Shown: piece by piece, positions 17,561 through 26,700 of the stretch | Position numbering within the stretch: the first letter of the stretch is position 1 | How the letters are laid out: each line of letters starts with the position of its first letter | Assembly (NCBI GenBank): GCA_020853815.1 | Contig: JADYYE010000043.1 | Coordinates: 1-64,000, forward strand | Direction: 5' to 3' | DNA from: Phycisphaerales bacterium | Lineage (GTDB): Bacteria > Planctomycetota > Phycisphaerae > Phycisphaerales > UBA1924 | DNA: 64,000 nucleotides | Program-made: the position numbers and the translations under genes | Notes under the pieces: generated by a model | Told to the model about the DNA's origin: nothing | What the model saw: the letters and a program-made list of their open reading frames with translations, nothing else | Database searches by the model: none

Positions 17561-18007
17561 GGGAGGCGAGCGTACCACGGGTGGGGCGAGGGGGCGCGGG
17601 GGGGGGAGAGAAGGCACGAAGGGAGTCCGCGGCATTCGGAAGACGAGGCGGAACGCAGAGGAATCAGAGGAGTGCGGAGGAACGCGGAGGGGAGACGGGA
17701 ATGGGGAGGAGAAGACGTTGAACGCAGAGGACGCAGAGGTCGCAGAGGGGGAGAGAAGAGAAGAGCAAAAAGGGGAGGTGAGAGGAAGACGAAGGACACG
17801 GGCACGGGCACGGGTACGGGTACGGGTACGGGGAGAATTGAAGAACGTGGTCAAGCGCCGACGACGTGGCTTGGCCACGGCACCCGGAGGAGAGAAGAGG
17901 AGAAAGAGGAAAGGGAAAGGCACGGACCTGACGAGAAGGGCGTGGCGCGAAGACGGCACACCGGCGGGGACCGCCGGGCCACCCAAGAGGCGAAGCGCGG
18001 AGTGAGT
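17561..18007. other. 447-bp gene-free interval with purine-rich and hexanucleotide repeats
   Basis: About 17620-17780 is the purine-rich repeat (AACGCAGAGG, TCAGAGGAGTGCGGAGG units). At 17797-17835 a 6-bp CACGGG/TACGGG array occurs. The rest is A/G-rich. No gene, RNA or terminator was recognised. The promoter of the AI-2E family gene should lie near 17570-17620, but none is obvious. Confidence 0.55.
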
Positions 18008-18385
18008 TCAGACGTGCTCGGGTTCGGCGAAGACCTCGCCGAAGTCGTAGACACCGCGGAAGTCATCGATGGTGTCCTCATCGGTCTTGCGCATGAGGCC
18101 CTGGTCGATCATGCCGAAGACGATGCGTCCGAAGTCGTCGGTGCGCTGGATATTCCAGCGGTTGAGGACGGTGCGTGCGAGCAGGCCGTATTGCTTGATG
18201 GCGAAGTCTTTGAGGCCAAGACAGAGCTGTTGTCCGCTGACGTGTCGGTTGTCGGCGGGGTCTTTCTCGCCGTGGACGATCTGGGCGGTGTGGGCGAGGC
18301 CCAGTCGGACGAATTCATAGGCTTCGGGCGGGTAAGGCCCGATCTTGGCACGCATCGTCTTCCAATCGATCGGAACTCCGGGCAC
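18008..18385 (-). CDS. Minf_1886-like (TIGR04138) conserved protein
   Basis: 125 residues from a GTG at 18385, with GGAG eight bases upstream. The sequence includes YPPEAYEFVRLGL near the start, HVSGQQLCLGLKDFAIKQYG in the middle and FGRIVFGMIDQGLMRKTDED near the end. This pattern fits the small protein family Minf_1886/TIGR04138 known from Planctomycetota and Verrucomicrobiota, which has no assigned function. No signal peptide or membrane segment is visible, so it is probably cytosolic. It lies 83 bp downstream of the DNA glycosylase start region on the same strand side but is not obviously an operon partner. Family recognition is from memory. Confidence 0.7.
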   Translation of the reverse strand: MPGVPIDWKTMRAKIGPYPPEAYEFVRLGLAHTAQIVHGEKDPADNRHVSGQQLCLGLKDFAIKQYGLLARTVLNRWNIQRTDDFGRIVFGMIDQGLMRKTDEDTIDDFRGVYDFGEVFAEPEHV

Positions 18386-18468
18386 GTCGTCTCTCCGAGG
18401 GCGTGGGCCGTCTTCTCCATCGGCACGCAGACCGCTCGGCCTTTGTGCGATCTTGTCAAGGATGAATG

Positions 18469-19107
18469 CTATCGGGCCAATCCGCGCCGGGAAAGTGCGA
18501 CGGGTTTTGCCTTTGTTCCGCTGACGAACGGCGACCCAACCTCGATGAAGCGCAGGCGTCGGCGTGCCCAGTGGCCGGCGTAGGCGACGCCGATCCGTGG
18601 TGTGCGGGCGATCTTGCTGGGGCGTTGGCCGGATTCGATCCAGAGTCGATCGGAGGAGGTCAGGTCTGCGGCGTTGAGGGCGCGGTCGATGGCGAGGGCT
18701 CGGCAGAGGCGTGCGGGCCCGCGGGCGAGGTCAAGGTCGGGCGCGGCGCCTCGGCGTGTGCGCATTGAACCGATGCCCTCGACGGGGCGGATGGCGCGAA
18801 CGAGGACGGCTTCGGGGACGTTGACGGCGGCACAGACGACGTTGAAGCACCAGTGCATGCCGTAGGTGAAGTAGACGTAGGCCGCGCCGGGCTGGGCGTA
18901 CATCGCTTCATTGCGTGGAGTTCGGCGGGCATTGAAGGCGTGGGAGGCGCGGTCGTTGACGCCGACGTAGGCCTCGGTTTCGACGATGACGCCGGAGAGG
19001 CGCGTGTCGTCGTCGAGGATGCGGACCAATCGCGTGCCGAGGAGGAGGGGCGCGAGATCGGCGGCGGGGATGGCGAAGAAATCGCGCGGGAGTCGGTGTT
19101 CAGGCAT
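18469..19107 (-). CDS. 3-methyladenine DNA glycosylase (AAG/MPG family)
   Basis: 212 residues. Family signatures are DFFAIPAADLAPLLLGTRLV near the start, GVIVETEAYVGVNDRASHAF with the catalytic Glu in VETEAY, and AYVYFTYGMHWCFNVV. It removes alkylated purines to begin base-excision repair in the cytosol. Its ATG at 19107 overlaps the end of ccsA by eight bases (ATGCCTGA), so it is probably translated from the ccsA message although the function is unrelated. It ends in TAG. Confidence 0.92.
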   Translation of the reverse strand: MPEHRLPRDFFAIPAADLAPLLLGTRLVRILDDDTRLSGVIVETEAYVGVNDRASHAFNARRTPRNEAMYAQPGAAYVYFTYGMHWCFNVVCAAVNVPEAVLVRAIRPVEGIGSMRTRRGAAPDLDLARGPARLCRALAIDRALNAADLTSSDRLWIESGQRPSKIARTPRIGVAYAGHWARRRLRFIEVGSPFVSGTKAKPVALSRRGLAR

Positions 19108-20971
19108 AGGCGTGCAGCCCGGGCAGGAGCAAGTTCACGCCGAAGTAGGTCCAGATCATGACGATGAAGCCGACCACGCTCATCCAAGCGGTCAGCAGGG
19201 CCTTGTTCTTGACGGCGGTGAAGCGGAGATGGATGACGATGAGATAGACGATCCAGGTGACGAGGGCCCAGGTCTCCTTGGGATCGAAGGCCCACCAGCG
19301 TCCCCAGGAATGATCGGCCCACCACGCGCCGAGCAGGATGCCGACGCCGAGGGTCCAGAAGGCGAGTTGGAGAACGGTCATCTGGGCGCGATCGAGGTCG
19401 TGCAGCACGCGAGCGCGCCCGGCGGGGGCGTCGTTGCTGGCGGCGACGGCGGCGCCGGAGAGCTCTGTGGCCAGGTCGCGGCCGGGGTTGAGCGCGGGGG
19501 TCGCGCCGGTGTCGCCGACGGCGCCCGCGAGAGCGGCGCCGGCGAGCGCCGGGGCGGGCTTGGGGGCGAGGTAGTGGGTGACGAGGTAGAAGAGGCTGTT
19601 GATGAAACCGAGCGCGATCAGGCCGTAGCTGGTGAGAACGGTGGTGACGTGGTACTTGAGGAGGACGCTGGTGTTGAGGATGGCGGCCTCGCGTTCGATG
19701 GCGGCGCCGGGGATTCGGGTTTGGGTGGCGGTGATGAGGACAAGGAATCCGACGCCGGCGGCGGCGGCGGCGTAGAGCCACTGCTTTCGGATGGCCGCCA
19801 TCGAGACGCCGACGATCGCGGCGAAGAGGCTGACGCCGGTCATGGACTCGAACTGGTTCTGGATGGCGAAGCGTTCGGCGATGAGGCAGCGGATGAGGAA
19901 CCCGCCGGCGTGCATGGCGAGGGCGGGCACGAGGAAGACCATGGCGAGGACGATGAGCCACGCGCGGCCGGTGCCGAAGGCGAGCAGGAAGGCGACGAAC
20001 GCGGCGACGTAGAGCCACAATCCCCACTCGAAGGCGTTGAGGCGGTTGTAGGTGAGTTCCATCGCGCGGCGGGTGGTGGGATAGCCGCCGGGGTTGATCT
20101 TGGCCAGTTCATCGCGGAGCGCGACAATCGAGGCGTTGGCGGCGCTGGCGTCGCCGGCGCGCCATGCGGCGCCGAGGGCGAGGGCCGCGGCACGGGCGGG
20201 GTGAGACTCGGGGAGTTGCGAGATGTGATTCCAGGGCCGGTCCTTGGTGGCGGGGGCGACAAGGTCCATGTTGGCGCCGGAGCGATCGACGAGGGTAAGG
20301 GCGCGTTCGGCCTGATCGAGGGCGTCGTTGTAGGCCGCGGCGTCTTTTTCGTTGGCGAAGCGGGCGGCGATGTCGCTGGCGAAGCGCTGGTACATGGCGG
20401 GGGAGATGCGGGTGAGCTTTCGCCATTTGGCGCGCTGAGCGACGGCGGCGGGGTCGTCGCCGGAGATCGCGCGCTCGAGGAACATGTCGCGGAGGTTGAT
20501 GTAGTTGACGTGCATGAGCGGGCGGTCGATGTAGAACGCGGGGTCGATCATGAGATCGAGGAGGGTGAAGAGCGGGTCGTAGGCGAGTTTTTTGGCGTCG
20601 GCGACCTCGAAGTAATCGGCGCGGCCGCAGATGGCGGTGATGGTCTCGCGCGCCAGCGTGTCCATGATCTTGACGCGCCCGGAGTGGAAGACGGGTACGT
20701 CGCGAAGGGGCGACAGGTCGATTTTGGCGGCGAACTTGTGCTTGGACGTGGCGTCAAAGCGGGTCTCGCGGAGGTACATGCCGAAGGGGGGCATGATCGC
20801 GCCGTCATGGGCGTCGATCATGGACTGGTCGGGGTGGGCGTTCCCGGCGGGCGGGGTCTGGCCCAGGGCGCGGGAGGGCCAGAGCACCAGCACCGCGAGG
20901 ATGACCGCGACGAAGATCAGCACGCGGAACCAGAGCGGGATTCCCCTTCGCGACGTGACGGCCTGGGTCAT
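19100..20971 (-). CDS. ccsA: cytochrome c biogenesis protein CcsA/ResC-like
   Basis: 623 residues from an ATG at 20971, which overlaps the ResB stop as ATGA. One membrane helix lies at the N-terminus (FRVLIFVAVILAVLVLWP), then a large soluble domain of about 260 residues, then eight or so helices. The C-terminal haem-handling segment WGRWWAFDPKETWALVTW is the WWD-type signature of CcsA/ResC, and the protein ends TYFGVNLLLPGLHAYA as the family does. With ResB it forms the system II machine that moves haem across the membrane and attaches it to CxxCH motifs. It would serve the cytochromes of the respiratory operon at 30-45 kb. Confidence 0.93.
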   Translation of the reverse strand: MTQAVTSRRGIPLWFRVLIFVAVILAVLVLWPSRALGQTPPAGNAHPDQSMIDAHDGAIMPPFGMYLRETRFDATSKHKFAAKIDLSPLRDVPVFHSGRVKIMDTLARETITAICGRADYFEVADAKKLAYDPLFTLLDLMIDPAFYIDRPLMHVNYINLRDMFLERAISGDDPAAVAQRAKWRKLTRISPAMYQRFASDIAARFANEKDAAAYNDALDQAERALTLVDRSGANMDLVAPATKDRPWNHISQLPESHPARAAALALGAAWRAGDASAANASIVALRDELAKINPGGYPTTRRAMELTYNRLNAFEWGLWLYVAAFVAFLLAFGTGRAWLIVLAMVFLVPALAMHAGGFLIRCLIAERFAIQNQFESMTGVSLFAAIVGVSMAAIRKQWLYAAAAAGVGFLVLITATQTRIPGAAIEREAAILNTSVLLKYHVTTVLTSYGLIALGFINSLFYLVTHYLAPKPAPALAGAALAGAVGDTGATPALNPGRDLATELSGAAVAASNDAPAGRARVLHDLDRAQMTVLQLAFWTLGVGILLGAWWADHSWGRWWAFDPKETWALVTWIVYLIVIHLRFTAVKNKALLTAWMSVVGFIVMIWTYFGVNLLLPGLHAYA

Positions 20972-23610
20972 GGGTTGGTCTCCTCGGTGCTCACCGCCAT
21001 CGGCTCGGGCTTGTTCTCGCGTTCCTGGGCGATGGATGGAGTGCGTACACGCGCGGGGCGCTCGCCGCGCGCGATCTGGTCTTGGATCCGTTTCTTCTCG
21101 CGTCGCATCAACCATGGCTTGATGTAGAAGGCCCAGGGGATGCCGACGCCCATGAGGATGCTTCCCAGCGCGACGACGTGGATGCCTGGGTTGTTGCCGA
21201 CTTGGAGGATGGTGAACTTCGCGGTGGGGCGCTTGGCCAGGCCCTGGTCGGCGAGGGCCTGGGTCTCCATCCAGCCCTGCTGATCCCAGCCGGCCTGGCT
21301 GAACTTGAACTGGGTGGGATCGAGGCGGCTCTTGATGGTGCCGAGCACGTTGGAGACGAGGCCGCGGGAATCGGTCCAGAGGAAGGGGGCTTGCAGGGGC
21401 TCGTTGAGGCTGGTGGTGTGGACGAAGGCTTCGAAGTCATCGGGGCCGAAGCCGGAGGGCATGACTCGGAGGGTGGAGCGGAAGTCCTTGGGTGGGCCGC
21501 GGTGCTCGCGCGCGATCATCTCGAAATCGAGGAGTTCGACGGCGAAGCCGGGGAGGCGATTCTGGCGGCGGCCGAAGGCCAGGCCGATCTCGCGGCCGTC
21601 GGGGAGCGTGACGAATCGCTCCGTGCCCATGCCCATGCCCATGTACTTGGTGAAGGGGAGCCAGACGACCTTGCGCCAGTCCTTGCCCGGCGCGTCGGCA
21701 CGCAGTTCGACCGCGAGCATGGCGCTCTCGTGCGTGCCGGTCATGGCCTTTTCGCGCTGTTCGGTCGGCACGGGCGATGGGCGTTCGACGGCCTCGCTGT
21801 GGGCCCAACGCACGGAGACCCGGAGGGAGATCTTCGGCACGACCTCGCCCAGGAGCCCGGAGGGGTCGACCTTTTCGACCACGCGGAGCGAGCCGCCGGG
21901 GAGGCGGACGATGGCGCGGGGCGGAGCGTTTGCGCCCTCGGGATCGTCGAAGTAGACCTGCACGGCGCGTGCATCGAGGTAGCTGATGCGGATGGCGGGG
22001 TCGGCGTCGCGCCGCTTGGGCATGCCGCGATCGTTGAGTTCGCTCGTCATGTCCTGGCTGATCTCGGGGAAGCGGTGATAGACCCAGCGATCGAACGGCG
22101 CGCCGGCGGGCGGCGTGACCTTGACGATCGCGATCGAGCTCTCCGCGCCGCGATAGCCCTCGGTGATGATGGGGAATGGCGGGCGCTCGGCCAGCTCGGT
22201 GATGTTGAGGCGATAGCCGGTGTCGGCGATCGAGAGTTCATCGCCTTGCTTGACGGGGTAGACAGCGCGGAAGTTGGAGGCGGGAATCTCGACCACGAGC
22301 GCGTGGCTGGTGTCGGGGGGGAGCGTCTCGGAGAGATCGCGCCAGCGCTCGGGCGTCATGCCCATGGTCGGGCCGGCGGTGTACTCGATCGCGAAGCTGC
22401 CGGCATCGCTGAGGCGGCGGGCGGGCTCGGCGGGCGAGAGCGTGAAGACGAACGCGGGGTCGTCGGTGACGCGGCCTTGCGGATCGGGGAGGGCGGAGAT
22501 GAGCTGGACCACGCGGAGCGGGCGGGTCGCCTGGGCGCGCGGCGAGGAGGGAAGGGCGGGGTTCGCGGGCGCGTCCGCGTCGCGCTTGAGGTAGTCCGTC
22601 ACGGGCTCGGCGTAGTTGGCGTAGCCGACGATGCGAAGGTCGACGCCCGGTCCAAACTCGGAAGATTGCGGCGGCACGGGGAGATCGAGGTCGCGCGCGG
22701 GCTCGACGCTCCATGGCGTGGGTCGGCCGGAGTTTTCCCAAGCGCTGACGTCGCCGGGCCGGCCGATTTTGTGGAGGGCGTAGTCGTTGTAGCGGGGCAC
22801 GCCGGCGAGCGGGCGAGCGAGCCACACGCCGCGGTCCTGGACGTAGAGGGAGAGGCGGGTGTTGTCGTAGAAGCGGTCCTGCGCGGGGCCGGGCGTGGGA
22901 TTGCCGGAGTCGTCGAGCGGGCCGGCGAGGAGGAGTGTGTCGCCCTCGAGCTTGAGGCGGTTGTAATAGACGCTGCCGAGCGCGATGAGCACGATGCCGC
23001 TGTGGACCATGAGCACGCCGAGGTTTTTGAAGCAGAACTCGATGCGGCGGACGGTGGCGACGATCATGTTGGCGACGAAGGCCAGGAGCACGACGCGGAG
23101 GGGCCACCAGGCGTAGAACTCGAGCTCGGTCATCTCGAGCATGGGGAGGCGGCGGAGGGTGGTGGCGCGATTGGCGTCGATGAAGTCTGCGAAGAATCGC
23201 ACGCCGGATTTGGTGACGGGGTCGTAGACGATGCGCGGCCAGACGAGCGACCACCAGGCGACCACGGCGAGCAGGGCGAGCGCGAGCGCGGCGAAGAAGA
23301 GCAGGGCGAAGCGAGCGGCCCGGCGCGGGGCGGGCCACGCACGCGTCGCGCGGGCGATCGCCCGGACGGGAAGGGCGGCGACGAGGGCGATCGAGGCGAG
23401 CAGGGTCGCGGTGTCAAAGAGGAGCGTCGGCGCCTGCGCGAGAAGGCCGATGGGGACGCTGGCGAGCACGGCGTAGACCGCCACGAAAACCAGCAGCCAG
23501 ACGCCCAGCCACACGGAGCTGAAGAGGTGGAGCACCCAGCGCACGGGCGCGAGCGGGCCGGTGAGGTGCTCACGGTCCCATCGCTTGGTTTGCTCCCACT
23601 TGACGCTCAT
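20968..23610 (-). CDS. resB: cytochrome c biogenesis protein ResB/Ccs1-like
   Basis: 880 residues, longer than typical ResB. It opens with VRWVLHLFSSVWLGVWLLVFVA, the ResB family start, and has four to five N-terminal helices including LGVLMVHSGIVLIALGSVYYNR. A periplasmic domain of about 600 residues follows and a last helix (NPGIHVVALGSILMGVGIPWAFY) is near the C-terminus, with a basic tail. It is followed directly by ccsA (ATGA overlap), forming the system II cytochrome c synthase pair. No thiol-reducing CcsX/ResA gene is adjacent. The start is the ATG at 23610. Confidence 0.9.
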   Translation of the reverse strand: MSVKWEQTKRWDREHLTGPLAPVRWVLHLFSSVWLGVWLLVFVAVYAVLASVPIGLLAQAPTLLFDTATLLASIALVAALPVRAIARATRAWPAPRRAARFALLFFAALALALLAVVAWWSLVWPRIVYDPVTKSGVRFFADFIDANRATTLRRLPMLEMTELEFYAWWPLRVVLLAFVANMIVATVRRIEFCFKNLGVLMVHSGIVLIALGSVYYNRLKLEGDTLLLAGPLDDSGNPTPGPAQDRFYDNTRLSLYVQDRGVWLARPLAGVPRYNDYALHKIGRPGDVSAWENSGRPTPWSVEPARDLDLPVPPQSSEFGPGVDLRIVGYANYAEPVTDYLKRDADAPANPALPSSPRAQATRPLRVVQLISALPDPQGRVTDDPAFVFTLSPAEPARRLSDAGSFAIEYTAGPTMGMTPERWRDLSETLPPDTSHALVVEIPASNFRAVYPVKQGDELSIADTGYRLNITELAERPPFPIITEGYRGAESSIAIVKVTPPAGAPFDRWVYHRFPEISQDMTSELNDRGMPKRRDADPAIRISYLDARAVQVYFDDPEGANAPPRAIVRLPGGSLRVVEKVDPSGLLGEVVPKISLRVSVRWAHSEAVERPSPVPTEQREKAMTGTHESAMLAVELRADAPGKDWRKVVWLPFTKYMGMGMGTERFVTLPDGREIGLAFGRRQNRLPGFAVELLDFEMIAREHRGPPKDFRSTLRVMPSGFGPDDFEAFVHTTSLNEPLQAPFLWTDSRGLVSNVLGTIKSRLDPTQFKFSQAGWDQQGWMETQALADQGLAKRPTAKFTILQVGNNPGIHVVALGSILMGVGIPWAFYIKPWLMRREKKRIQDQIARGERPARVRTPSIAQERENKPEPMAVSTEETNP

Positions 23611-23680
23611 GCACCGCCTGTCCGTGAGGGAACGCCGAGAGGCCGCGAAGGGGCGCGCTCGCGCCGTTCAACTCGGTCAC

Positions 23681-23721
23681 GCCGGACCTTCGTCGCGGAC
23701 ACCCCGGGTCCGGCGCCCGAA
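23681..23721 (-). repeat. palindromic repeat copy, intergenic
   Basis: GCCGGACCTTCGTCGCGGAC and then CCGGGTCCGGCGCCCGAAG. On the minus strand it matches the two copies inside the beta-mannosidase gene and the one at 25217-25260. Confidence 0.65.
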
Positions 23722-23758
23722 GATGCGGAGTTTCGCTCTGGCGTGCTTTGCAGCAATA

Positions 23759-23856
23759 GAAACCTCTGATCAATTCCAACCCTGGAGCGAAGGTCGCCTC
23801 TCTTGGTCCAGAAAACCCGCCTCGGAGAGGCGGGCCACCAAGTACGCAGAGGTTCC
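23759..23856 (-). repeat. 98-bp element with terminal inverted repeats and internal terminator (copy B)
   Basis: Bounded by GAAACCTCTGA (23759-23769) and GCAGAGGTTCC (23846-23856). Inside is the stem CCCGCCTC-GGA-GAGGCGGG. It matches the element at 46633-46729 over both ends and the terminator but not over the middle spacer. It begins four bases past the end of the amidohydrolase gene. Confidence 0.75.
23812..23834 (-). terminator. intrinsic terminator after the amidohydrolase gene
   Basis: Read leftward, an 8-bp stem CCCGCCTC/GAGGCGGG with a three-base loop is followed by TTTT. It lies 27 bp downstream of the stop codon and inside the 98-bp repeat element. Confidence 0.8.
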
Positions 23857-23860
23857 AATA

Positions 23861-25168
23861 CTAATTCGCGCGCCAGAGAAGTTCTGGTTCGGTCGAAGAT
23901 TCCAGCGCACTTTCGAGCGGATCGCGCCCGCGAGCGGTGGGCGACACCACCACCGAAGCGACGGCACAAATCGCACGATCGGGTGCGAATGTCCATTGCT
24001 CGGCGTTGAGGGCGAGGGCGCGGGCGCCATTGACGGTCGCCATGGCGAGAAGGTCGCGGGCGGGGGCGTGATCGCGTTGGAAGAGCAGCTTCATTTCGCG
24101 CCAGATTGACAGGCCGCCCTCGGGGTGCTGGTTGATGATCGAATCGGTGCCGAGGCAGACGTTGACGCCGGCGGCGAGCATGTCGCGGTAGCGGTGCGGC
24201 CCGATGATCGCGTGATTGCCGAAGTACACCGAGGCGCGCGGGCAATACGCGACGCTTTGCTTTGTGCGCGCGAGCAGTTCGATGTCGGCGTCGCTGGCGT
24301 CGTTGACGTGGGCGAGGAGGAAGGGCGCACGCTCAAGGACTTCGCGAAGATGTTGGATAGGCGAGAGGCCGCGGGCGAATTCGCGGAGGAGTGAATCGTC
24401 CCAGAGGGCGAGGCGCTGGAGAAACTCGCGCTGCGGGCCGGTGGCCTTGGCGACGAGTTCGCGCTCGTCGAGGGTTTCGGCGACGTGCGAGGAAACGGGC
24501 CAACCGCGGGCGGCCATTTCGCCCGCCCATCGATAGCCCGCGAGCCCGACGGTCCCCGTCGCGTGGGGCTGAAGACCGACGCGGACCGGGCCGATCGAGC
24601 GGGGCGCTGACTTGGCAAGATGCTGAATCCGATCGATGGCGCCAGTGCCCTTGCCGATCGCGAAGAACTCAAGGAACGAAACGCCCGCGAGCCCGGCGGC
24701 GGCCAGGGCCTCCGCGGGAGCGAGCGTCGGTTGGCCACGCGGCGCGCCGGCGATGTCCCCCACCGCGACCACGCCGGAGGCGAGCGAGAGCCGTGCGCCC
24801 TCGGCGACGGCGGCGGCTATATCGGAGGGTTCGGTCGGGCGGCCGCGCCGGACCATGTCGAGCCAGCCCGAGAAATCCCCGGCGTATGGGCGAGGGCCGA
24901 TTGACGTGAGGTCAAGATGGGTGTGGACGTTGACGAGGCCCGGGATGAGGAGGCGATTTGGAAGGCTGACGCGCCGGGCGTTGGCGGCGGCGGGGTGGCG
25001 GTCGACCTGCGCGGGGGCGTCTGCTGCCAGAACGAGCAGGGGTGAGGCGGCACGGGCCGGATTGACGTCGAGCAGGAGCGAGGCGGGGGCGAGGGTGCGC
25101 GTGGCGTCGGCGATGGCCGCGGCGTCGAGACGGACGAGTTCGGGGTTTCGAGCGCCGGCGGTCGGCAT
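23861..25168 (-). CDS. amidohydrolase of the SsnA/MtaD/aminodeoxyfutalosine deaminase group
   Basis: 435 residues from an ATG at 25168 with GGAG upstream; a TTG at 25213 could add 15 residues. Metal-site landmarks of COG0402 enzymes are present: LVNVHTHLDLTS (HxH), SSHVAETLDE, LLAHVND, and LGTDSIINQHPEGGLSIWREM with the catalytic Asp. This group deaminates aminated ring compounds such as methylthioadenosine or aminodeoxyfutalosine, or cleaves related bonds. The exact substrate is not evident and the neighbours give no pathway. It is cytosolic, in a single-gene unit with its own terminator, and ends in TAG. Confidence 0.8.
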   Translation of the reverse strand: MPTAGARNPELVRLDAAAIADATRTLAPASLLLDVNPARAASPLLVLAADAPAQVDRHPAAANARRVSLPNRLLIPGLVNVHTHLDLTSIGPRPYAGDFSGWLDMVRRGRPTEPSDIAAAVAEGARLSLASGVVAVGDIAGAPRGQPTLAPAEALAAAGLAGVSFLEFFAIGKGTGAIDRIQHLAKSAPRSIGPVRVGLQPHATGTVGLAGYRWAGEMAARGWPVSSHVAETLDERELVAKATGPQREFLQRLALWDDSLLREFARGLSPIQHLREVLERAPFLLAHVNDASDADIELLARTKQSVAYCPRASVYFGNHAIIGPHRYRDMLAAGVNVCLGTDSIINQHPEGGLSIWREMKLLFQRDHAPARDLLAMATVNGARALALNAEQWTFAPDRAICAVASVVVSPTARGRDPLESALESSTEPELLWRAN

Positions 25169-25216
25169 GAAGGACTCCGAAAGGGGCACGTTCAAGAGTT
25201 CGCGATGGTTCAATCG

Positions 25217-25260
25217 ACCCGGACCTTCGCTCGAAGACTCTCCCAGGTCCGGCGTCCGAG
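25217..25260 (-). repeat. palindromic repeat copy upstream of the amidohydrolase
   Basis: ACCCGGACCTTCGCTCGAAG and later CAGGTCCGGCGTCCGA. Its reverse complement lines up with the copy at 6246-6294 over nearly the whole length. Confidence 0.7.
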
Positions 25261-25450
25261 GGCTGGATTCGCCGAGAATCCGGGGCCGTCTCTATTCACG
25301 CCCGGAGCGCCGTGGCGTCGATAAACAGAGTCTGCGCCTATGCTGGGCACAGTAGAAACGACTTTGGCCAGGGGCGACCCACGCCGGGCGGAGCGGCAGC
25401 CGCCCGTCACCCCGAAATCGCCGGTCGTCCTGCCCATGAGGGAGCGAAGC

Positions 25451-26374
25451 ATGACACGGATGGCGGATCGCTGCATGAATGGAAGGCACCTGGGCATGAG
25501 CGGAGCACGACTGGGCCTTCTGGCCGCGTGCCTGATCGGCTCGACCTTTGGGCTGGGCGGGTGCGTGGGGCAGGGCGAGTATGACAAGGTCGTGGAGACC
25601 AACCGGGCCCTGACCGACAAGAACATCACCCTGCAGCGCGAGCGCGACGAGAACCGCTCGGCCCTTGAGCTGCAGCGGAACACGCTGGCCCGGGCGGAAG
25701 CGGCCCTGGCGGAACTGCGCGGGCAGAACGGAAGCCTGGCGGAAGCCCTGCGCAAGGCGGGCTATGACCTCGATGAGCTGCGCAACATGATGGCCCAGCT
25801 TGAGATCGGCCCGCTGGACGAGGCGACGGACAAGGCCCTGGCGGCCTTGGCGGCCGAGTTCCCTGACCTCATCACCTATGACTCGGCGCGCGGCATGCTG
25901 CGATTCGCGTCGGACCTGACGTTTGCGTCGGGCTCGGCGGATGTGAACGACAGCGCCCGCTCGAGCCTTTCGGCGCTGGCCCGCATTCTCAACTCGCCCT
26001 CTGCGGCGGGTTATGACGTTCACATCGTCGGGCACACCGACGCCCAGCGGATCGGCGGCGTGACGGCCCAGAAGCACCCGACGAACGTCCATCTCTCGGC
26101 CCACCGGTCAATCAGCGTCCGCAGCGCCCTGGCCTCGATGGGCGTGCCCGGCGAGCGCATGATGGTCGCGGGCTGGGGCGAGTTCCGCCCCGCGGTGCCC
26201 AACAACGCCAACGGCAACACGGCGGCCAACCGGCGCGTGGAGATCTTCCTGACCAAGTCGCGTTCGGACGCGGGCGGCGTGGCGCCGGGCGGCACGGGTG
26301 CGGCGAGCGAGCCGGTGCGTTCCACGCCCTCGCGTGAGACGCCGCCGAGCAAGCCGATCGACGTGACGAAGTAA
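25451..26374 (+). CDS. OmpA-family peptidoglycan-binding lipoprotein
   Basis: 307 residues from an ATG at 25451, chosen for the GAGGGAG motif eight bases upstream; an ATG at 25436 is the alternative. The signal LGLLAACLIGSTFGLGGC gives a lipobox Cys at about residue 37. A coiled-coil region (about 45-115) follows, starting with the EYDKVVETNRALTDKN segment. The C-terminal OmpA-like domain contains ASGSADVNDSARSSLSALA, IVGHTDAQRIG and ANRRVEIFLTK, the residues that hold peptidoglycan. A Thr/Pro/Ser tail ends the protein. It is probably anchored in the outer membrane and tethers it to the cell wall. It is a single-gene unit with a terminator. Confidence 0.9.
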   Translation: MTRMADRCMNGRHLGMSGARLGLLAACLIGSTFGLGGCVGQGEYDKVVETNRALTDKNITLQRERDENRSALELQRNTLARAEAALAELRGQNGSLAEALRKAGYDLDELRNMMAQLEIGPLDEATDKALAALAAEFPDLITYDSARGMLRFASDLTFASGSADVNDSARSSLSALARILNSPSAAGYDVHIVGHTDAQRIGGVTAQKHPTNVHLSAHRSISVRSALASMGVPGERMMVAGWGEFRPAVPNNANGNTAANRRVEIFLTKSRSDAGGVAPGGTGAASEPVRSTPSRETPPSKPIDVTK

Positions 26375-26402
26375 GGCGATCGGATCCAGCGTGAATGAAT
26401 CG

Positions 26403-26426
26403 AGCCCCGGGAAGCCGGGGCTTTTT
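26403..26426 (+). terminator. intrinsic terminator after the OmpA-like gene
   Basis: AGCCCCGG-GAA-CCGGGGCT-type stem followed by TTTTT, 29 bp past the TAA stop. Confidence 0.9.
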
Positions 26427-26700
26427 CGTGGGAAGAGCGGGAATGGGGAGTCGGGAATGGGGAGTGGGGAAGAGAAGAGGATTCAACGCAGAGGGCGCAG
26501 AGAACGCAGAGGAAGAGGGGAACTCGAAGGGCGCGAAGGGATCGAAGAAGAGACCGGACGCAGAGGTATCAGAGGACTTCAGAGGGGCGCGGAGAAGAAC
26601 GCGGGGGAAAGGACGCGGCGTCGGTTGGCTCCGAGGCGAAGGCCTGCGATCGCGCCGGCCGCGACAACGGCGATCACCGCGTGTACGCTGATGCCGAGTC
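26427..26700. repeat. purine-rich short-period repeat block
   Basis: GGGAATGGGGAGT phrases come first, then CAACGCAGAGGGCGCAGAGA, then AACTCGAAGGGCGCGAAGGG and GACGCAGAGGTATCAGAGGA. No gene is supported. The last 60 bp before the mlaE start are ordinary sequence and must carry its promoter. Confidence 0.7.

Noticed and set aside
18986-23769. Two long + strand open frames opposite ccsA and resB
   Set aside because: Both are Gly/Glu/Asp-rich shadows of two well-identified membrane-protein genes.
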